Source of the DNA: Bacteroidota bacterium
GTDB lineage: Bacteria > Bacteroidota > Ignavibacteria > Ignavibacteriales > Melioribacteraceae
Length of the DNA: 64,000 nucleotides
Reading direction: 5' to 3'
NCBI GenBank assembly: GCA_018818165.1
Contig: JAHISP010000071.1
Span: forward strand, 186,001-250,000
Both the position numbers and the translations under genes were made by a program. Positions 18,252-27,109 of the stretch are shown here, in pieces. The notes under the pieces were generated by a model. It was not told where the DNA came from, ran no database searches, and saw only the letters and a list, made by a program, of their open reading frames with translations. Numbering within the stretch: the first letter of the stretch is position 1; every line of letters begins with the position of its first letter.

Positions 18252-18797
18252 TTATTTCATATCTTTCAAAATTCGAAGAGCTTCGTCAATATGTTTTTCA
18301 GCTTGAAATTGAGAATTAAACATGAAAACTACTTTGCCTTCTTTATTTACAACATAAGTGACTCTGCCTGGAATTAAACCAAACAATGTACTTGGAACAT
18401 CGAATAAATCTCGGACTTTATTTTCGTTGTCGCTTAACAAAGTAAAATTCAAATTGTATTCTTTTGCAAACTCCAAATGACTTTCAACAGATTGAGCACT
18501 TATGCCAATAATCATTGCATCCTGTTCTTCAAATACTTCAAATTGATCTCGGAAAGAACAAGCTTGTTTTGTACATCCAGGGCTATCATCTTTTGGATAA
18601 AAATATATAACTAAGTTTTTTTTGCCCAATAAAGAATCGATACTAAACAATTTACCAAATTGGTTTTGTAGCGAAAAATGTGGAACGGTACTTCCAACTT
18701 CAACTGATTTATTATCATCTGAATTGTCAGCATTAGGGCTGGCGTTAAGATTTGCGTAACCAAAAAATAGTGCAAAACAAAGAGTAAGATAGAACAT
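18252..18797 (-). CDS. Exported peroxiredoxin, BCP/PrxQ type
   Basis: Thiol peroxidase that reduces hydrogen peroxide and organic peroxides. 181 residues: an N-terminal signal peptide (FYLTLCFALFFGYANLNA), then a thioredoxin fold. The active-site segment DDSPGCTKQACSF places the peroxidatic Cys at 75 and the resolving Cys at 80, the C-x4-C spacing of PrxQ. Most BCP proteins are cytoplasmic and about 150 residues, so the signal peptide indicates a periplasmic form. AAGGA precedes the ATG by 8 bases. The physiological reductant is not identified; trxB lies 41 kb away and would act in the cytoplasm. Confidence 0.92.
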   Translation of the reverse strand: MFYLTLCFALFFGYANLNASPNADNSDDNKSVEVGSTVPHFSLQNQFGKLFSIDSLLGKKNLVIYFYPKDDSPGCTKQACSFRDQFEVFEEQDAMIIGISAQSVESHLEFAKEYNLNFTLLSDNENKVRDLFDVPSTLFGLIPGRVTYVVNKEGKVVFMFNSQFQAEKHIDEALRILKDMK

Positions 18798-18854
18798 ATC
18801 TGAATTCCTTAAATTCTTTTATGCTTAATATAGGACATCTTGTTGAATTTAACC

Positions 18855-18890
18855 AGAACTATCCCGAAATTATAATTTTGGGATAGTTCT
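18855..18890. terminator. Long stem-loop, possible terminator
   Basis: Arms 18855-18871 and 18874-18890 pair over 17 positions with one G-U type change. It lies just past the stop of the exported protein at 18896 (minus). The minus-strand tail is not U-rich, so termination is only possible, not clear; an mRNA-stabilising 3' structure is equally likely. Confidence 0.45.
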
Positions 18891-18895
18891 AATTA

Positions 18896-19483
18896 TTAAT
18901 TTTCGAAATCTAAATTAACTGGTTCGTTTGGTAGCTTATTTTCTTTTATAATATTTGTTGTTTCAACACTTTTATCAACTTCTTCAATTTGGAAATTATC
19001 AAACCAAACTTTACCATTTCCGGCTAATAAAACACCATAATTTATTGACATACTATTTGAGGGAATATCTAAAACTATTTCATACATATTCCAATCAGAA
19101 TTTCCTTTAATTTCTCTACCTTTCATATTATCAAAACCCAATTGTTCATGGTTGTATCCATCAATTCTCATCCACATTCCACTGCTTTTTTCAACATCCT
19201 CAGTCTTTATATAACCAGATAGCTTTAATCTTTTACCTAAATAATTATCAGCGCTAATAGTTTGCATTAGTGTTCCAAAGTCTTTCCCTTTTGGAGATTT
19301 CGATTTCAAATAAGCGGAAGAATTTCCATTCTGCAAGTTTGTATTATCGATACTTACTTCGTATTCAGTTGGATTGCTACCTGCCATAAACCAACCAGTA
19401 GGGATTGTGTTGTTATTGCTTGCAATTAAAAAAGTGGTAACCGCTAATGCCACAAAAACTAATAATGCGACTATTTTCTTCAT
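18896..19483 (-). CDS. Exported jelly-roll (CBM-like) protein
   Basis: 195 residues. A signal peptide or N-terminal anchor (KKIVALLVFVALAVTTFLIA) precedes a beta-rich domain of about 145 residues. Its pattern (YLKSKSPKGKDFGTLMQTI, then GKRLKLSGYIKT, then WNMYEIVLDIP, then GKVWFDNFQIEEV) matches the carbohydrate-binding-like jelly-roll modules of the CBM4/9 fold type. It ends in an acidic NLDFEN tail. Ligand binding is unproven; similar proteins are usually left hypothetical. A GGAGTTATT-ATG ribosome site supports the start. It sits upstream of the peroxiredoxin gene on the same strand, separated by a strong stem-loop. Confidence 0.7.
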   Translation of the reverse strand: MKKIVALLVFVALAVTTFLIASNNNTIPTGWFMAGSNPTEYEVSIDNTNLQNGNSSAYLKSKSPKGKDFGTLMQTISADNYLGKRLKLSGYIKTEDVEKSSGMWMRIDGYNHEQLGFDNMKGREIKGNSDWNMYEIVLDIPSNSMSINYGVLLAGNGKVWFDNFQIEEVDKSVETTNIIKENKLPNEPVNLDFEN

Positions 19484-19543
19484 AATAACTCCATTGTTAA
19501 ATTATAATATTTATTATCTCAAAATACTCCGTTTCAAGGATAT

Positions 19544-20083
19544 TTAATCATCTTGATTTGCAGAAACACCAAATATGTTCAAATCAAAATCCTTTAATAT
19601 ATTTTTGGCTTCTTCCACTTGATCAGTATTAACAAGTATTCTAGCTGGTTCCAATAAAGGACGTATTCCTAAAAAATTTTCACCATAAATTACATAATCA
19701 ATATCTTCATCCTCAAGGATTGATTTAATGAGCGCAATATCACCCTGATTTAACGAGGATAGAATTTCAGTATAATTTGTATCTTCAATAATTTTGGGTG
19801 GTGAAACTGTATAGTCAATTACAGCATCACATTCTGAACAGCGAAATTTACCAACCCTTCTTTCATCTTCAGAAAGGTCTAATTCAATATTACAATTTGG
19901 ACAAATTACACTTTCTGGCACTGCATATTCTGGAAGTTCTTTTTTAAGCAATGCTTGACATTCTGAATTTTTACAATAATAATATTCAATTCCCTCATCT
20001 AAACACGATTCACAATATTCATTTCCGCATCCGTGACATTTAGATAGCGCTTCTTGATCTGGATGATTAAAACAAGTTTTCAT
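19544..20083 (-). CDS. B-box zinc finger / DUF2007 protein
   Basis: 179 residues with three modules. Residues 1-45 are a B-box-like zinc finger (C4, H7, C16-x2-C19, then C24, C27, C37, C42). Residues about 60-90 are a zinc ribbon (CPNC ... CSEC). Residues about 105-170 match the DUF2007 putative signal-transducing domain (SLNQGDIALIKSILEDEDIDY, then ILVNTDQVEEAKNILKDF). Cytoplasmic; no membrane segment. Function unknown, but DUF2007 is often found with zinc ribbons. It is followed after 16 bases by a TPR lipoprotein gene start region in reverse order, so the gene may belong to a short minus-strand transcript. Confidence 0.82.
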   Translation of the reverse strand: MKTCFNHPDQEALSKCHGCGNEYCESCLDEGIEYYYCKNSECQALLKKELPEYAVPESVICPNCNIELDLSEDERRVGKFRCSECDAVIDYTVSPPKIIEDTNYTEILSSLNQGDIALIKSILEDEDIDYVIYGENFLGIRPLLEPARILVNTDQVEEAKNILKDFDLNIFGVSANQDD

Positions 20084-20099
20084 ACTAATTCTTTAATTA

Positions 20100-20858
20100 T
20101 TAAATACTACAATTAATCTTTTTCAACTTTTCAATATCTTCTTTCAAATTATTATGGTTGTATATTTTTGAACTATCATATAATTCTTCTGCTTTCATTA
20201 GGTCTTCGCATCCACCCATCAAGTCTTTAAAATCAACTAATCTATTAATCGCCCGTAGGTAGTAAATTTCTGAGTCCTGATTATTGTAACTAACAATGCT
20301 ATCCAAAAATAATTTTGCTCCAGTTGTATCAGCTAATGAAAGCATACATGTCACAATTGGGTATACTAAACTTTTGTCTGACGAGTCAATTTCTATTGCA
20401 TTTAAAAATAAACAGACTGCGCTTGTAAAATTCTTTGAAACTAAAAAAACATGACCTTTTGCAACTGTAACATCTTTAATCAAAGTTGAATCAAGTTCCA
20501 GTGCTTTGTCATAATCAAGTATTGATTTCTTAAATAATGAATCTTGCTCTATTCCCTTAAATTTATGGTCAAAATTATATAAATTTTTGGCACCTTCGTT
20601 TATAGTTTTTCCCACCACATTTCTAATATTTTGGATTTCAAACTGGGTTCTACCTCTATGAAGATATGCCATTGCAAAATTTGGATTAACTTCAATTGTA
20701 TTATCAAATAAAGCAATAGCGTTTATCGACGACTCTACTTTGTGTTCTTTGGATAATGTGATTGCGGAGTTGTAATATTCATCTGCAGTTTTTTGACATG
20801 AGAATAACTGAATGGAAATAGTAAAAATTACTAAACAATTGAAAATGGTTTTTGCCAT
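20100..20858 (-). CDS. TPR-containing lipoprotein
   Basis: 252 residues from the ATG at 20858, which has GGAG 6 bases upstream; an in-frame GTG upstream has none. Signal peptide with lipobox LFSC (Cys21), so membrane-anchored. The mature protein holds TPR units (NFAMAYLHRGRTQFEIQNI, then FKKSILDYDKALELDSTL, then AVCLFLNAIEIDSSD). A scaffolding role is likely; partners are unknown. It is the upstream neighbour of the zinc-finger/DUF2007 gene, 16 bases apart, and probably shares its transcript. Confidence 0.82.
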   Translation of the reverse strand: MAKTIFNCLVIFTISIQLFSCQKTADEYYNSAITLSKEHKVESSINAIALFDNTIEVNPNFAMAYLHRGRTQFEIQNIRNVVGKTINEGAKNLYNFDHKFKGIEQDSLFKKSILDYDKALELDSTLIKDVTVAKGHVFLVSKNFTSAVCLFLNAIEIDSSDKSLVYPIVTCMLSLADTTGAKLFLDSIVSYNNQDSEIYYLRAINRLVDFKDLMGGCEDLMKAEELYDSSKIYNHNNLKEDIEKLKKINCSI

Positions 20859-20925
20859 ATTAAACTCCACGATTTATGTGAAAAGCACGAGAATGACACC
20901 AATATAATCTTGTTTTTTATTCAAA

Positions 20926-21019
20926 TGAAGAAATGAAATTAAATAATTAATCCCTTTCCCATATACTACTAATTTAATTTCTTGAGGTTTAAACTAAAGA
21001 AAAAGATTGAAGTATCCAA
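20926..21019. repeat. Diverged intergenic repeat, copy 2
   Basis: Partner of 16371-16465; see that entry. Core block 20977-20996. It lies about 93 bases past the stop of the minus-strand TPR gene ending at 21112, so both copies sit in a 3' flanking position in the same orientation. Confidence 0.6.
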
Positions 21020-21111
21020 AGAGCAAGATTATACTTCCAAAGTTTCAAAAGCCGTGAAAATTTATTACAGATGACAAAAAAATAACCTCTCCAAAAGAGC
21101 GAGTCGAGTAA

Positions 21112-22281
21112 TCAAGCAATATTTTCCAAAATAGCTTCGATGGCTGCACGCTCATCACTTTCAGGTTCTAGTTCAATAAATTTTCCAAAATGAAATTTAA
21201 CTTTTTCGTCATCTTCAGTTTCAGAATAAAAAAGATGACCTAAATTTAGATGCGCAATTTTATCATTTTCATCAAGCGTAACAAGTTCAGTGTAATATTT
21301 AAAGGTTTTTTCAATATCCCCTTTAAATGCTGAAATAGTTGCTAAACAGTGAAGAATGTTTCCTTTTACTTCAACTTTCTCGAGTATCTCAATTAAGTAA
21401 TTTTCTATATCCTCAATATCATCGACACTTTCATTACTAAAATCTAGATTAAATGATTCAATCAACGCATCAGCGGCGTTTTGATAATCACCTTTTTCAT
21501 CTAATAATTGTGCTTTATTGTAAAATAAAAGAGAATCTTCGGGAGTGACCGATTCTAGCTCTGTTAATAATTCTAACTGTAGGTCTATATCTTCCTTTTT
21601 TTCTGCTGCTTCCAGTTTTTCATGTAAATTTTTCCCAAGCTCATCAATCTTTGTTAAAACTTCTGCTGCTTCATCCATATTTTCAATTGGTAAAACAATT
21701 GAATATGGTGAGCTAAACGAACTAAAACGAGTTAATCTATTTGAATTTATAGAATAAACTACGTCTGTATTATCCAACATTTTTGCTAATCTTAAAATAT
21801 ATGCTGAGGATGTTGATTCTGCGAAAGTTTCCCAATGCTCAATAATATCAATTCCTTCTGGAAGCCAATTACCAAATATTAAAAATTCATTTAGCGAACT
21901 TTTTAACATTGTCTCATCTTCTAAGAAAAAAGAACTAAAACCGACTTTTGGCGCATAATGATGAATAATAAATCCATCGGAATTTTTTTGAAGCGCAAGA
22001 TATTCTGCCATATAATTAATAAAATAAAGTACATCAAGCGGCTCTTTTAAAAGTGATATTTTTTCATAAGCCGAAGCTACATCAACCTCGAGAATTTCTT
22101 CGTTGTTTAATTTATACTTAACAACGTTTAAGATTTCATCAAGTTTAACGCCTCTATTTTCAAGCTCGTTAGCTACTTTACTTCTAAACTCATTATTAAA
22201 ATTTTCTTTTTTGATAGTTAAAATTGATAGCAATTCATCATTATTCATAACATCAATAGGTTTAATTATTTCTTCATCCAT
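21112..22281 (-). CDS. Cytoplasmic TPR-repeat protein (389 aa)
   Basis: Acidic, soluble protein without signal peptide. The first 230 residues are helical and unrecognised; residues about 235-380 carry TPR repeats (ELESVTPEDSLLFYNKAQLL, then NAADALIESFNLD, then ENDKIAHLNLGHLFYSE). Function unknown; TPR domains mediate protein contacts. It is the first gene of a minus-strand run, and the repeat copy lies between it and the next gene. Confidence 0.78.
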   Translation of the reverse strand: MDEEIIKPIDVMNNDELLSILTIKKENFNNEFRSKVANELENRGVKLDEILNVVKYKLNNEEILEVDVASAYEKISLLKEPLDVLYFINYMAEYLALQKNSDGFIIHHYAPKVGFSSFFLEDETMLKSSLNEFLIFGNWLPEGIDIIEHWETFAESTSSAYILRLAKMLDNTDVVYSINSNRLTRFSSFSSPYSIVLPIENMDEAAEVLTKIDELGKNLHEKLEAAEKKEDIDLQLELLTELESVTPEDSLLFYNKAQLLDEKGDYQNAADALIESFNLDFSNESVDDIEDIENYLIEILEKVEVKGNILHCLATISAFKGDIEKTFKYYTELVTLDENDKIAHLNLGHLFYSETEDDEKVKFHFGKFIELEPESDERAAIEAILENIA

Positions 22282-22447
22282 TTGTATTTACTCTGTTTTA
22301 TTAAGTTTAATTTGATTGTAAAAATACTAATTAGTGAGATAATAAATTGGTTTTGTTGAATTTTCATATGAGGATAGTTACTAGGAATGCCAATAAATGG
22401 CTAGTATGGTATGGACGAAAAAGAATGAAATGGGTTACAGTATAAAA

Positions 22448-23314
22448 TTATTTCTCTAATGACCGTTTTTTAATCATTCCACCTTTTGTATCTTTTATGC
22501 TATTCATAGTTATAAACGCATTTGGATCAATTATATTAATTTCATTCTTGATCCGATTAATTTCTAAGCGAGTTACAACTGTGTAAACAATGTCGAAATG
22601 TTTTAAACTATCACTTTCTTTTCCAAAACCACCTTTACCAGCATAAATGGTAACTCCTCTTCCCAATTTTTCAGTAATCATTAATCTAATTTCTTCGCTA
22701 AAATCAGAAACAATTGTAATACCAGTATATTCTTCAATGCCTTCAATTATAAAGTTTATTGTTTTTGCAGCAGCTAAGTATGTTAGAATTGCATATAGAG
22801 CAATTTCAATTGATAAAATATAAGCTCCAAATGAAAAGATAATAATATTGAAGATTAGTACAATATCACCAATTGTTAATCCAGTTTTTTTACTTAATTG
22901 AATAGCTAAAACTTCTGTTCCGTCTATTACAGACCCACCACGAATAGCCATACCAATTCCAGCACCAAGGAAAAAACCACCAAAAACAGCAATAAGTAGT
23001 TTATCCGATGTAATTAAAGGATAGGGAACGAAATGAACAACTAAAGCTAGCGCAATTATTGCCGCAATACTTTTAAGCGCAAACTGTTTTCCAATTTGCG
23101 AATATCCTAGTATAATAAAAGGCAAATTAATTACAACAATAAGAATTGATAATGCCAAACCAATTGTTTCCGAAATTAAAAGAGAAATACCCATTGCCCC
23201 ACCATCTATAAATGAATTTGGCAACAAGAATCCTTTAAGTCCAAAACCAGCAGAAAAAATTCCAGTAAGAATTAAGATAGTATCTTTGATGATATTTGAA
23301 GTATTTGTTTTCAA
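22448..23314 (-). CDS. YitT-family membrane protein with DUF2179 domain
   Basis: 288 residues. Five to six membrane helices in the first 200 residues, including GGAMGISLLISETIG and GAGIGMAIRGGSVIDGTEVLA, are typical of the YitT (DUF161) family. The C-terminal cytoplasmic DUF2179 domain (GRGVTIYAGKGGFGK, then VVTRLEINRIKNEINIIDP, then NSIKDTKGG) completes the architecture. Function is unsettled; a transport role is often assumed. The start is a TTG at 23314 with GAGG 7 bases upstream, and no ATG offers a better start. Confidence 0.92.
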   Translation of the reverse strand: MKTNTSNIIKDTILILTGIFSAGFGLKGFLLPNSFIDGGAMGISLLISETIGLALSILIVVINLPFIILGYSQIGKQFALKSIAAIIALALVVHFVPYPLITSDKLLIAVFGGFFLGAGIGMAIRGGSVIDGTEVLAIQLSKKTGLTIGDIVLIFNIIIFSFGAYILSIEIALYAILTYLAAAKTINFIIEGIEEYTGITIVSDFSEEIRLMITEKLGRGVTIYAGKGGFGKESDSLKHFDIVYTVVTRLEINRIKNEINIIDPNAFITMNSIKDTKGGMIKKRSLEK

Positions 23315-23501
23315 TATTGAACCTCATTCAATAGCTGTTGAAATTTAATAGTTACTTAAAAATTATACTAATCAAAACTACAAAATATTATATTTCGAAT
23401 TGAGGCTTGCCTCTAACCTACAACAGGAACTTAATATTTTATTGCTGCACCGGGTAGTTAAACGGATTTGGATAATTTTGTTCTAAAACCCATTTATTCA
23501 T

Positions 23502-23957
23502 CTATTTTACTTTCACAATCATCTCTATTTCTATGGCTCCATTTCTTGGAAGTTCGTTTACTCCAACAGCACTGCGAACGTGCTGACCAGCTTCACCAAA
23601 TATTTTTACCAAAAATTCTGAGGCACCATTTGCAATTTGTGGTTGAGATGTAAAACCATCTGCACTATTTACAAATACAGTAACTTTTACAATTTGTTCA
23701 ATTTCATCTAAATTACCAATTACAGATTTAATAACACTTAAGCAATTAAGAGCACAAACTTCGGCTGCTTTTGTGCCAAGTTCATCTGATACCTCTGCGC
23801 CAAGTTTTCCTACTGCAATTAAATTTCCGTCAACCATTGGCAATTGTCCCGATGTGAAAACTAATTTATCAATCTTTTTTGCGGCTATGTATGCGGCAAG
23901 TGGTTTTGGCGCTACTGGCAAAGTGTAACCCAATTCTTTAATTTTTTCTTCAATCAT
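23502..23957 (-). CDS. RidA/YjgF/UK114-family protein
   Basis: 151 residues from the ATG at 23957, with GGAGG 6 bases upstream; the in-frame ATG 12 bases earlier overlaps that ribosome site and is rejected. RidA-like enzymes hydrolyse reactive enamine/imine intermediates from amino-acid metabolism. Visible signature: LVFTSGQLPM near the start, VFVNSADGFTS in the middle and RSAVGVNELPRNGAIEIEM at the end, with the conserved Arg (R in VRSAVG). The length of about 150 places it with the longer YjgF-like paralogues rather than canonical RidA (about 128). It is divergent from mazG. Confidence 0.9.
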   Translation of the reverse strand: MIEEKIKELGYTLPVAPKPLAAYIAAKKIDKLVFTSGQLPMVDGNLIAVGKLGAEVSDELGTKAAEVCALNCLSVIKSVIGNLDEIEQIVKVTVFVNSADGFTSQPQIANGASEFLVKIFGEAGQHVRSAVGVNELPRNGAIEIEMIVKVK

Positions 23958-24070
23958 TTTATCCTCCATTTTTGAAATTATTTTAATTCAAAGTTAAGTA
24001 AAAAAGATTTTAGTTTGGAAGCCTTCCACAAAAAAACTAATTTTGGACTCAAAATAAATACGAGGTTAAT

Positions 24071-24832
24071 TTGACTGGTGATAAATTTCAAGAACTAATG
24101 AACATAATGAGAAGATTAAGAACCGATTGCTCATGGGATAGCGTGCAAACACACGATTCAATTAAGGCGAATACGCTTGAAGAAGCTTACGAAGTTGTTG
24201 AGGCAATTGATGAAAAAAATTATAATGAGCTTAAAACAGAACTTGGCGATTTACTTTTGCATATTGTTTTCCACTCGGTTATTGCCGAAGGAATGAATAA
24301 TTTTAATATTGATGAAGTTATTGATACAATAAGCCAAAAATTAATACGACGTCATCCGCATGTTTTTGGTGATGTAAAAGTTGAAAACAATGATGATATT
24401 ACACGAAATTGGGAAACAATAAAATTACAAGAAGGACGCGATTCTGTTTTAGAGGGAGTTCCAAAACATCTTCCAGAATTGCACAAAGCTTATAGATTGC
24501 AAGAAAAAGCAGCAAAAGTTGGATTTGATTGGGAAAAGAAAGAAGACGTTTGGGATAAAGTACTTGAAGAAATAAGCGAAATGCAAGAAGCAGAAAAAAA
24601 GAATGATGTTGAACATATTGAAGAAGAAATGGGCGATTTGCTTTTTTCACTCGTAAATTATTCCCGTTTTATTGGAATAAATCCAGCAAACGCTTTACGC
24701 AGAACAAATGAAAAATTTACCAAACGATTCCAGTATATTGAAAATGAATTAGCCAAAATTGGAAAGAAAATTTATGATGTTAATTTACAAGAAATGGATA
24801 AATATTGGGAAGAAAGCAAAAGTAAGTTATAA
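24071..24832 (+). CDS. mazG: Nucleoside triphosphate pyrophosphohydrolase MazG
   Basis: Cleaves NTPs to NMP and PPi, sanitising the nucleotide pool. 253 residues with two MazG domains in tandem: the first has CSWDSVQTHDSI, then EEAYEVVEAI and ELGDLLLHIVFH; the second has VGFDWEKKEDVWDKVLEEISEM and EEEMGDLLFSLVNYSR. The E-x2-E ... E-x2-D metal-binding pattern is intact in both. The start is a TTG at 24071 with GAGG 5 bases upstream. Monocistronic; a short inverted repeat lies about 45 bases after the stop. Confidence 0.95.
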   Translation: MTGDKFQELMNIMRRLRTDCSWDSVQTHDSIKANTLEEAYEVVEAIDEKNYNELKTELGDLLLHIVFHSVIAEGMNNFNIDEVIDTISQKLIRRHPHVFGDVKVENNDDITRNWETIKLQEGRDSVLEGVPKHLPELHKAYRLQEKAAKVGFDWEKKEDVWDKVLEEISEMQEAEKKNDVEHIEEEMGDLLFSLVNYSRFIGINPANALRRTNEKFTKRFQYIENELAKIGKKIYDVNLQEMDKYWEESKSKL

Positions 24833-24963
24833 TTAAAGATGCACTTCTTATTAAAGGAAATTTAAATTTAGGAATTGGGAGATATTTTAAACTCCCATTT
24901 CTGGTATAAACAACTGTCAGTTCTAAAAAAGGGAAAAGCCAATAACTCACAAATGACACTATT

Positions 24964-26355
24964 TCAAAGCTTAGCAGACTTACTCATTCCAATAATATGA
25001 ACAACAACTGCAACTAACATTCCAATAATCATTGGTTCAATTTCTGAAATTATTAAATACTTTGTAAAAAATGGACGAATTAATAACCAGATAATACTTG
25101 AAGATATTGCCAAAATACTTTCTGTAATTGCATAGAAACTGCTTATTTTCAATTTTTCAACATATGCACTAATAATTAATAGCACAATTCCTGGAATAAC
25201 AACACTACCAATTAAATACCAAATTTGAACAACGGAACTAAACTGGTAGGCAAGCAATATTGAGATAAGAGATGAAACCACTAATCCAATTCTTGTATAT
25301 TTAACTAAATTGTTATCATTCACTTCTCTTTTTAGCTTAAAAACAAAATCACGTCCAAAAGTAGTTGCGCTTAAAAATAGGAAACTATTTAGAGTTGATA
25401 ATATTGTGGCAAACAATGCTGCATAAAATAATCCTTTAAATCCACTTCCTAAAATATTTTCTGCCAGAAGGGGAAAAGACAGAACAGCATTTTCCATATT
25501 GGGTAATAATGCTCGAGCATAAAGTCCAGTAGTAGTAGTTAAAAAATCAAAAATCATCCAGAAAAAGACTGATATTATTATTCCATATTTTGCAACACTT
25601 TCATTTTTAGCAGAATAGCAGCGTTGATGAAAACCAGGATCAGCAAAAGTCCAGAGAGCAATTAAGAACCAAACAATCATAAAAGTTGTGGAAGCACCGC
25701 CAGAAACTGACAAATGAGTAGCTGGCAAATTAATCTCAAGAAATTTAAATCCCCCAAGTGTAGTTGACGCAAAATAGACAATTGCGATAAATCCTATAAA
25801 CATTACAAAAAATTGAAAAGCATCTGTAAAAATATTAGCTCTGTATCCACCTTTAAAAAGATAAATTACTGAAACAAAAATGCCAATAAAAAGCGATGGT
25901 AGGATATCAATTCCAAAAATTAAATTTATTAGGCTTGCAATCATCAATAAATATGGGGCGGGGGAAACAAGAATAAAAACTAGCAAAGAAGATAATAAGC
26001 CAACTTTTCGTCCATAAATCTCTTCAAGTTTATCTGGAATAGTAAAAAGTGAAGCCTTCCTAATTTTTCCAGCAAAAAGGAATGCAAAAATAATCGCGAA
26101 AATATAATAAGGTAATCCTTGAGTAACCCAACTAAGTATTCCGTAATTAAATGTAAACTCACCCACACCTAAAATTCCACCATACCAAGTTGCAACATTA
26201 GTTAAAACGAACAGGAACATTCCAACATTGCGATTTGAAAGCAAGTAGCTATCTGCGTTGTTTTTCTCCTTCATTTTGGGAATGAAGCCAAGAAACACTA
26301 CAATTGCAAAAAATAGAATTATTATAAATAAATCAAGATTTGAAAATGAGACCAT
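24964..26355 (-). CDS. Sodium:solute symporter family transporter, predicted thiamine or precursor importer
   Basis: 463-residue SSS-family protein with about 13 hydrophobic segments. Family hallmarks: NADSYLLSNRNVGMFLFVLTN in the first 60 residues, WYGGILGVGEF, and WTFADPGFHQRCYSAKNE around residue 240. It overlaps the 3' end of the thiamine pyrophosphokinase gene by 23 bases and lies in the operon headed by a TPP riboswitch. Context therefore predicts thiamine or a precursor as substrate, in the position often taken by PnuT in Bacteroidota; SSS-type thiamine transporters (ThiV) have been predicted in other bacteria from riboswitch context. AGGA precedes the ATG. Substrate is inference. Confidence 0.88.
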   Translation of the reverse strand: MVSFSNLDLFIIILFFAIVVFLGFIPKMKEKNNADSYLLSNRNVGMFLFVLTNVATWYGGILGVGEFTFNYGILSWVTQGLPYYIFAIIFAFLFAGKIRKASLFTIPDKLEEIYGRKVGLLSSLLVFILVSPAPYLLMIASLINLIFGIDILPSLFIGIFVSVIYLFKGGYRANIFTDAFQFFVMFIGFIAIVYFASTTLGGFKFLEINLPATHLSVSGGASTTFMIVWFLIALWTFADPGFHQRCYSAKNESVAKYGIIISVFFWMIFDFLTTTTGLYARALLPNMENAVLSFPLLAENILGSGFKGLFYAALFATILSTLNSFLFLSATTFGRDFVFKLKREVNDNNLVKYTRIGLVVSSLISILLAYQFSSVVQIWYLIGSVVIPGIVLLIISAYVEKLKISSFYAITESILAISSSIIWLLIRPFFTKYLIISEIEPMIIGMLVAVVVHIIGMSKSAKL

Positions 26356-26995
26356 TTTTCCTCATAGTTTTTAACTCTCTAATTACAAATATTATCCCAC
26401 CTTTAATTTTTAGATTTATCTCATCTTCAACAGCAACGTTGCTTGTGCTTTCTTTTTCGCCAAATAACAGAGTGGAATCCTTTAGAGGATATTTTAAACC
26501 ATAGGAAGTAATAATTGTTTTATCGTTAAAAGCATATAATGAAATTGTTTCATTTGGAATTGTTTTTAGTTTAATATCAGTTGAGTATGGAAACAGAATT
26601 GTTTTGCCGTGAATAATAATAATTCTGATTTTATTATAGAATTTTAGTACAATTCCAAGATTGCAAATTGAATGGTCAAGTCTATCACCTGTTCCTCCAA
26701 GTAAATACACTGTTTTGTAATGATTTTTAATTGCAAATTTGAGTGCTTTTTCAACATCTGTATCGTCTTGTTGATTAATGTAAATTATCTCAGATTTATC
26801 AGAAAAATATTCTTTTACTTTTGGTTTTATCGAATCGAAATCCCCAATAATATAATTGGGAACTATTTCTAGTTTATAAGCAGAGTTTGCACCGCCATCA
26901 GCAGCTATTATACTTTTGGCTCCATTATTTTGAAGATATTTTATCACTCCCCTTTTAGGAGAATCGCCATTTGCAATAATTATACATGATTTCAT
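26333..26995 (-). CDS. thiN: Thiamine pyrophosphokinase
   Basis: Transfers pyrophosphate from ATP to thiamine, giving TPP directly. 220 residues with the TPK motifs in order: AADGGANSAYKL, PNYIIGDFDSIKP, NQQDDTDVEKALKFA and LLGGTGDRLDHSICNLGIVL. The C-terminal beta domain (TIPNETISLYAFND, SNVAVEDEINLKIKGG) is complete. It lies between the TonB receptor and the overlapping SSS transporter, so it phosphorylates the vitamin as it arrives. Regulation is expected from the upstream TPP riboswitch if the receptor-kinase gap (about 115 bases) is read through. Confidence 0.95.
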   Translation of the reverse strand: MKSCIIIANGDSPKRGVIKYLQNNGAKSIIAADGGANSAYKLEIVPNYIIGDFDSIKPKVKEYFSDKSEIIYINQQDDTDVEKALKFAIKNHYKTVYLLGGTGDRLDHSICNLGIVLKFYNKIRIIIIHGKTILFPYSTDIKLKTIPNETISLYAFNDKTIITSYGLKYPLKDSTLLFGEKESTSNVAVEDEINLKIKGGIIFVIRELKTMRKNGLIFKS

Positions 26996-27048
26996 TTTTA
27001 GCCATAGAAATTTATCTATTTTATTTTCATAGGATTAAAGTCTTTTAC

Positions 27049-27098
27049 TTTGTGTGCCATTAATAATTATCTAAGAAAACTATCAAATGGCACACAAA
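27049..27098. other. 13-bp inverted repeat between receptor and kinase genes
   Basis: Perfect arms 27049-27061 and 27086-27098 around a 24-base loop. On the minus strand it follows the TonB receptor stop and precedes thiN. There is no U tract after it, so it is not a standard terminator; it may lower read-through or stabilise the receptor mRNA so that receptor expression exceeds that of the kinase and transporter. Confidence 0.5.
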
Positions 27099-27109
27099 AC
27101 AATTAATTC

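Noticed and set aside
24877-24899. Terminator of mazG
   Set aside because: Only a 6-bp stem (TGGGAG/CTCCCA) without a following U run on the plus strand.
27049-27098. Intrinsic terminator between the TonB receptor and thiN
   Set aside because: The stem is perfect, but the loop is 24 bases and no U tract follows on the minus strand; kept only as a stem-loop.
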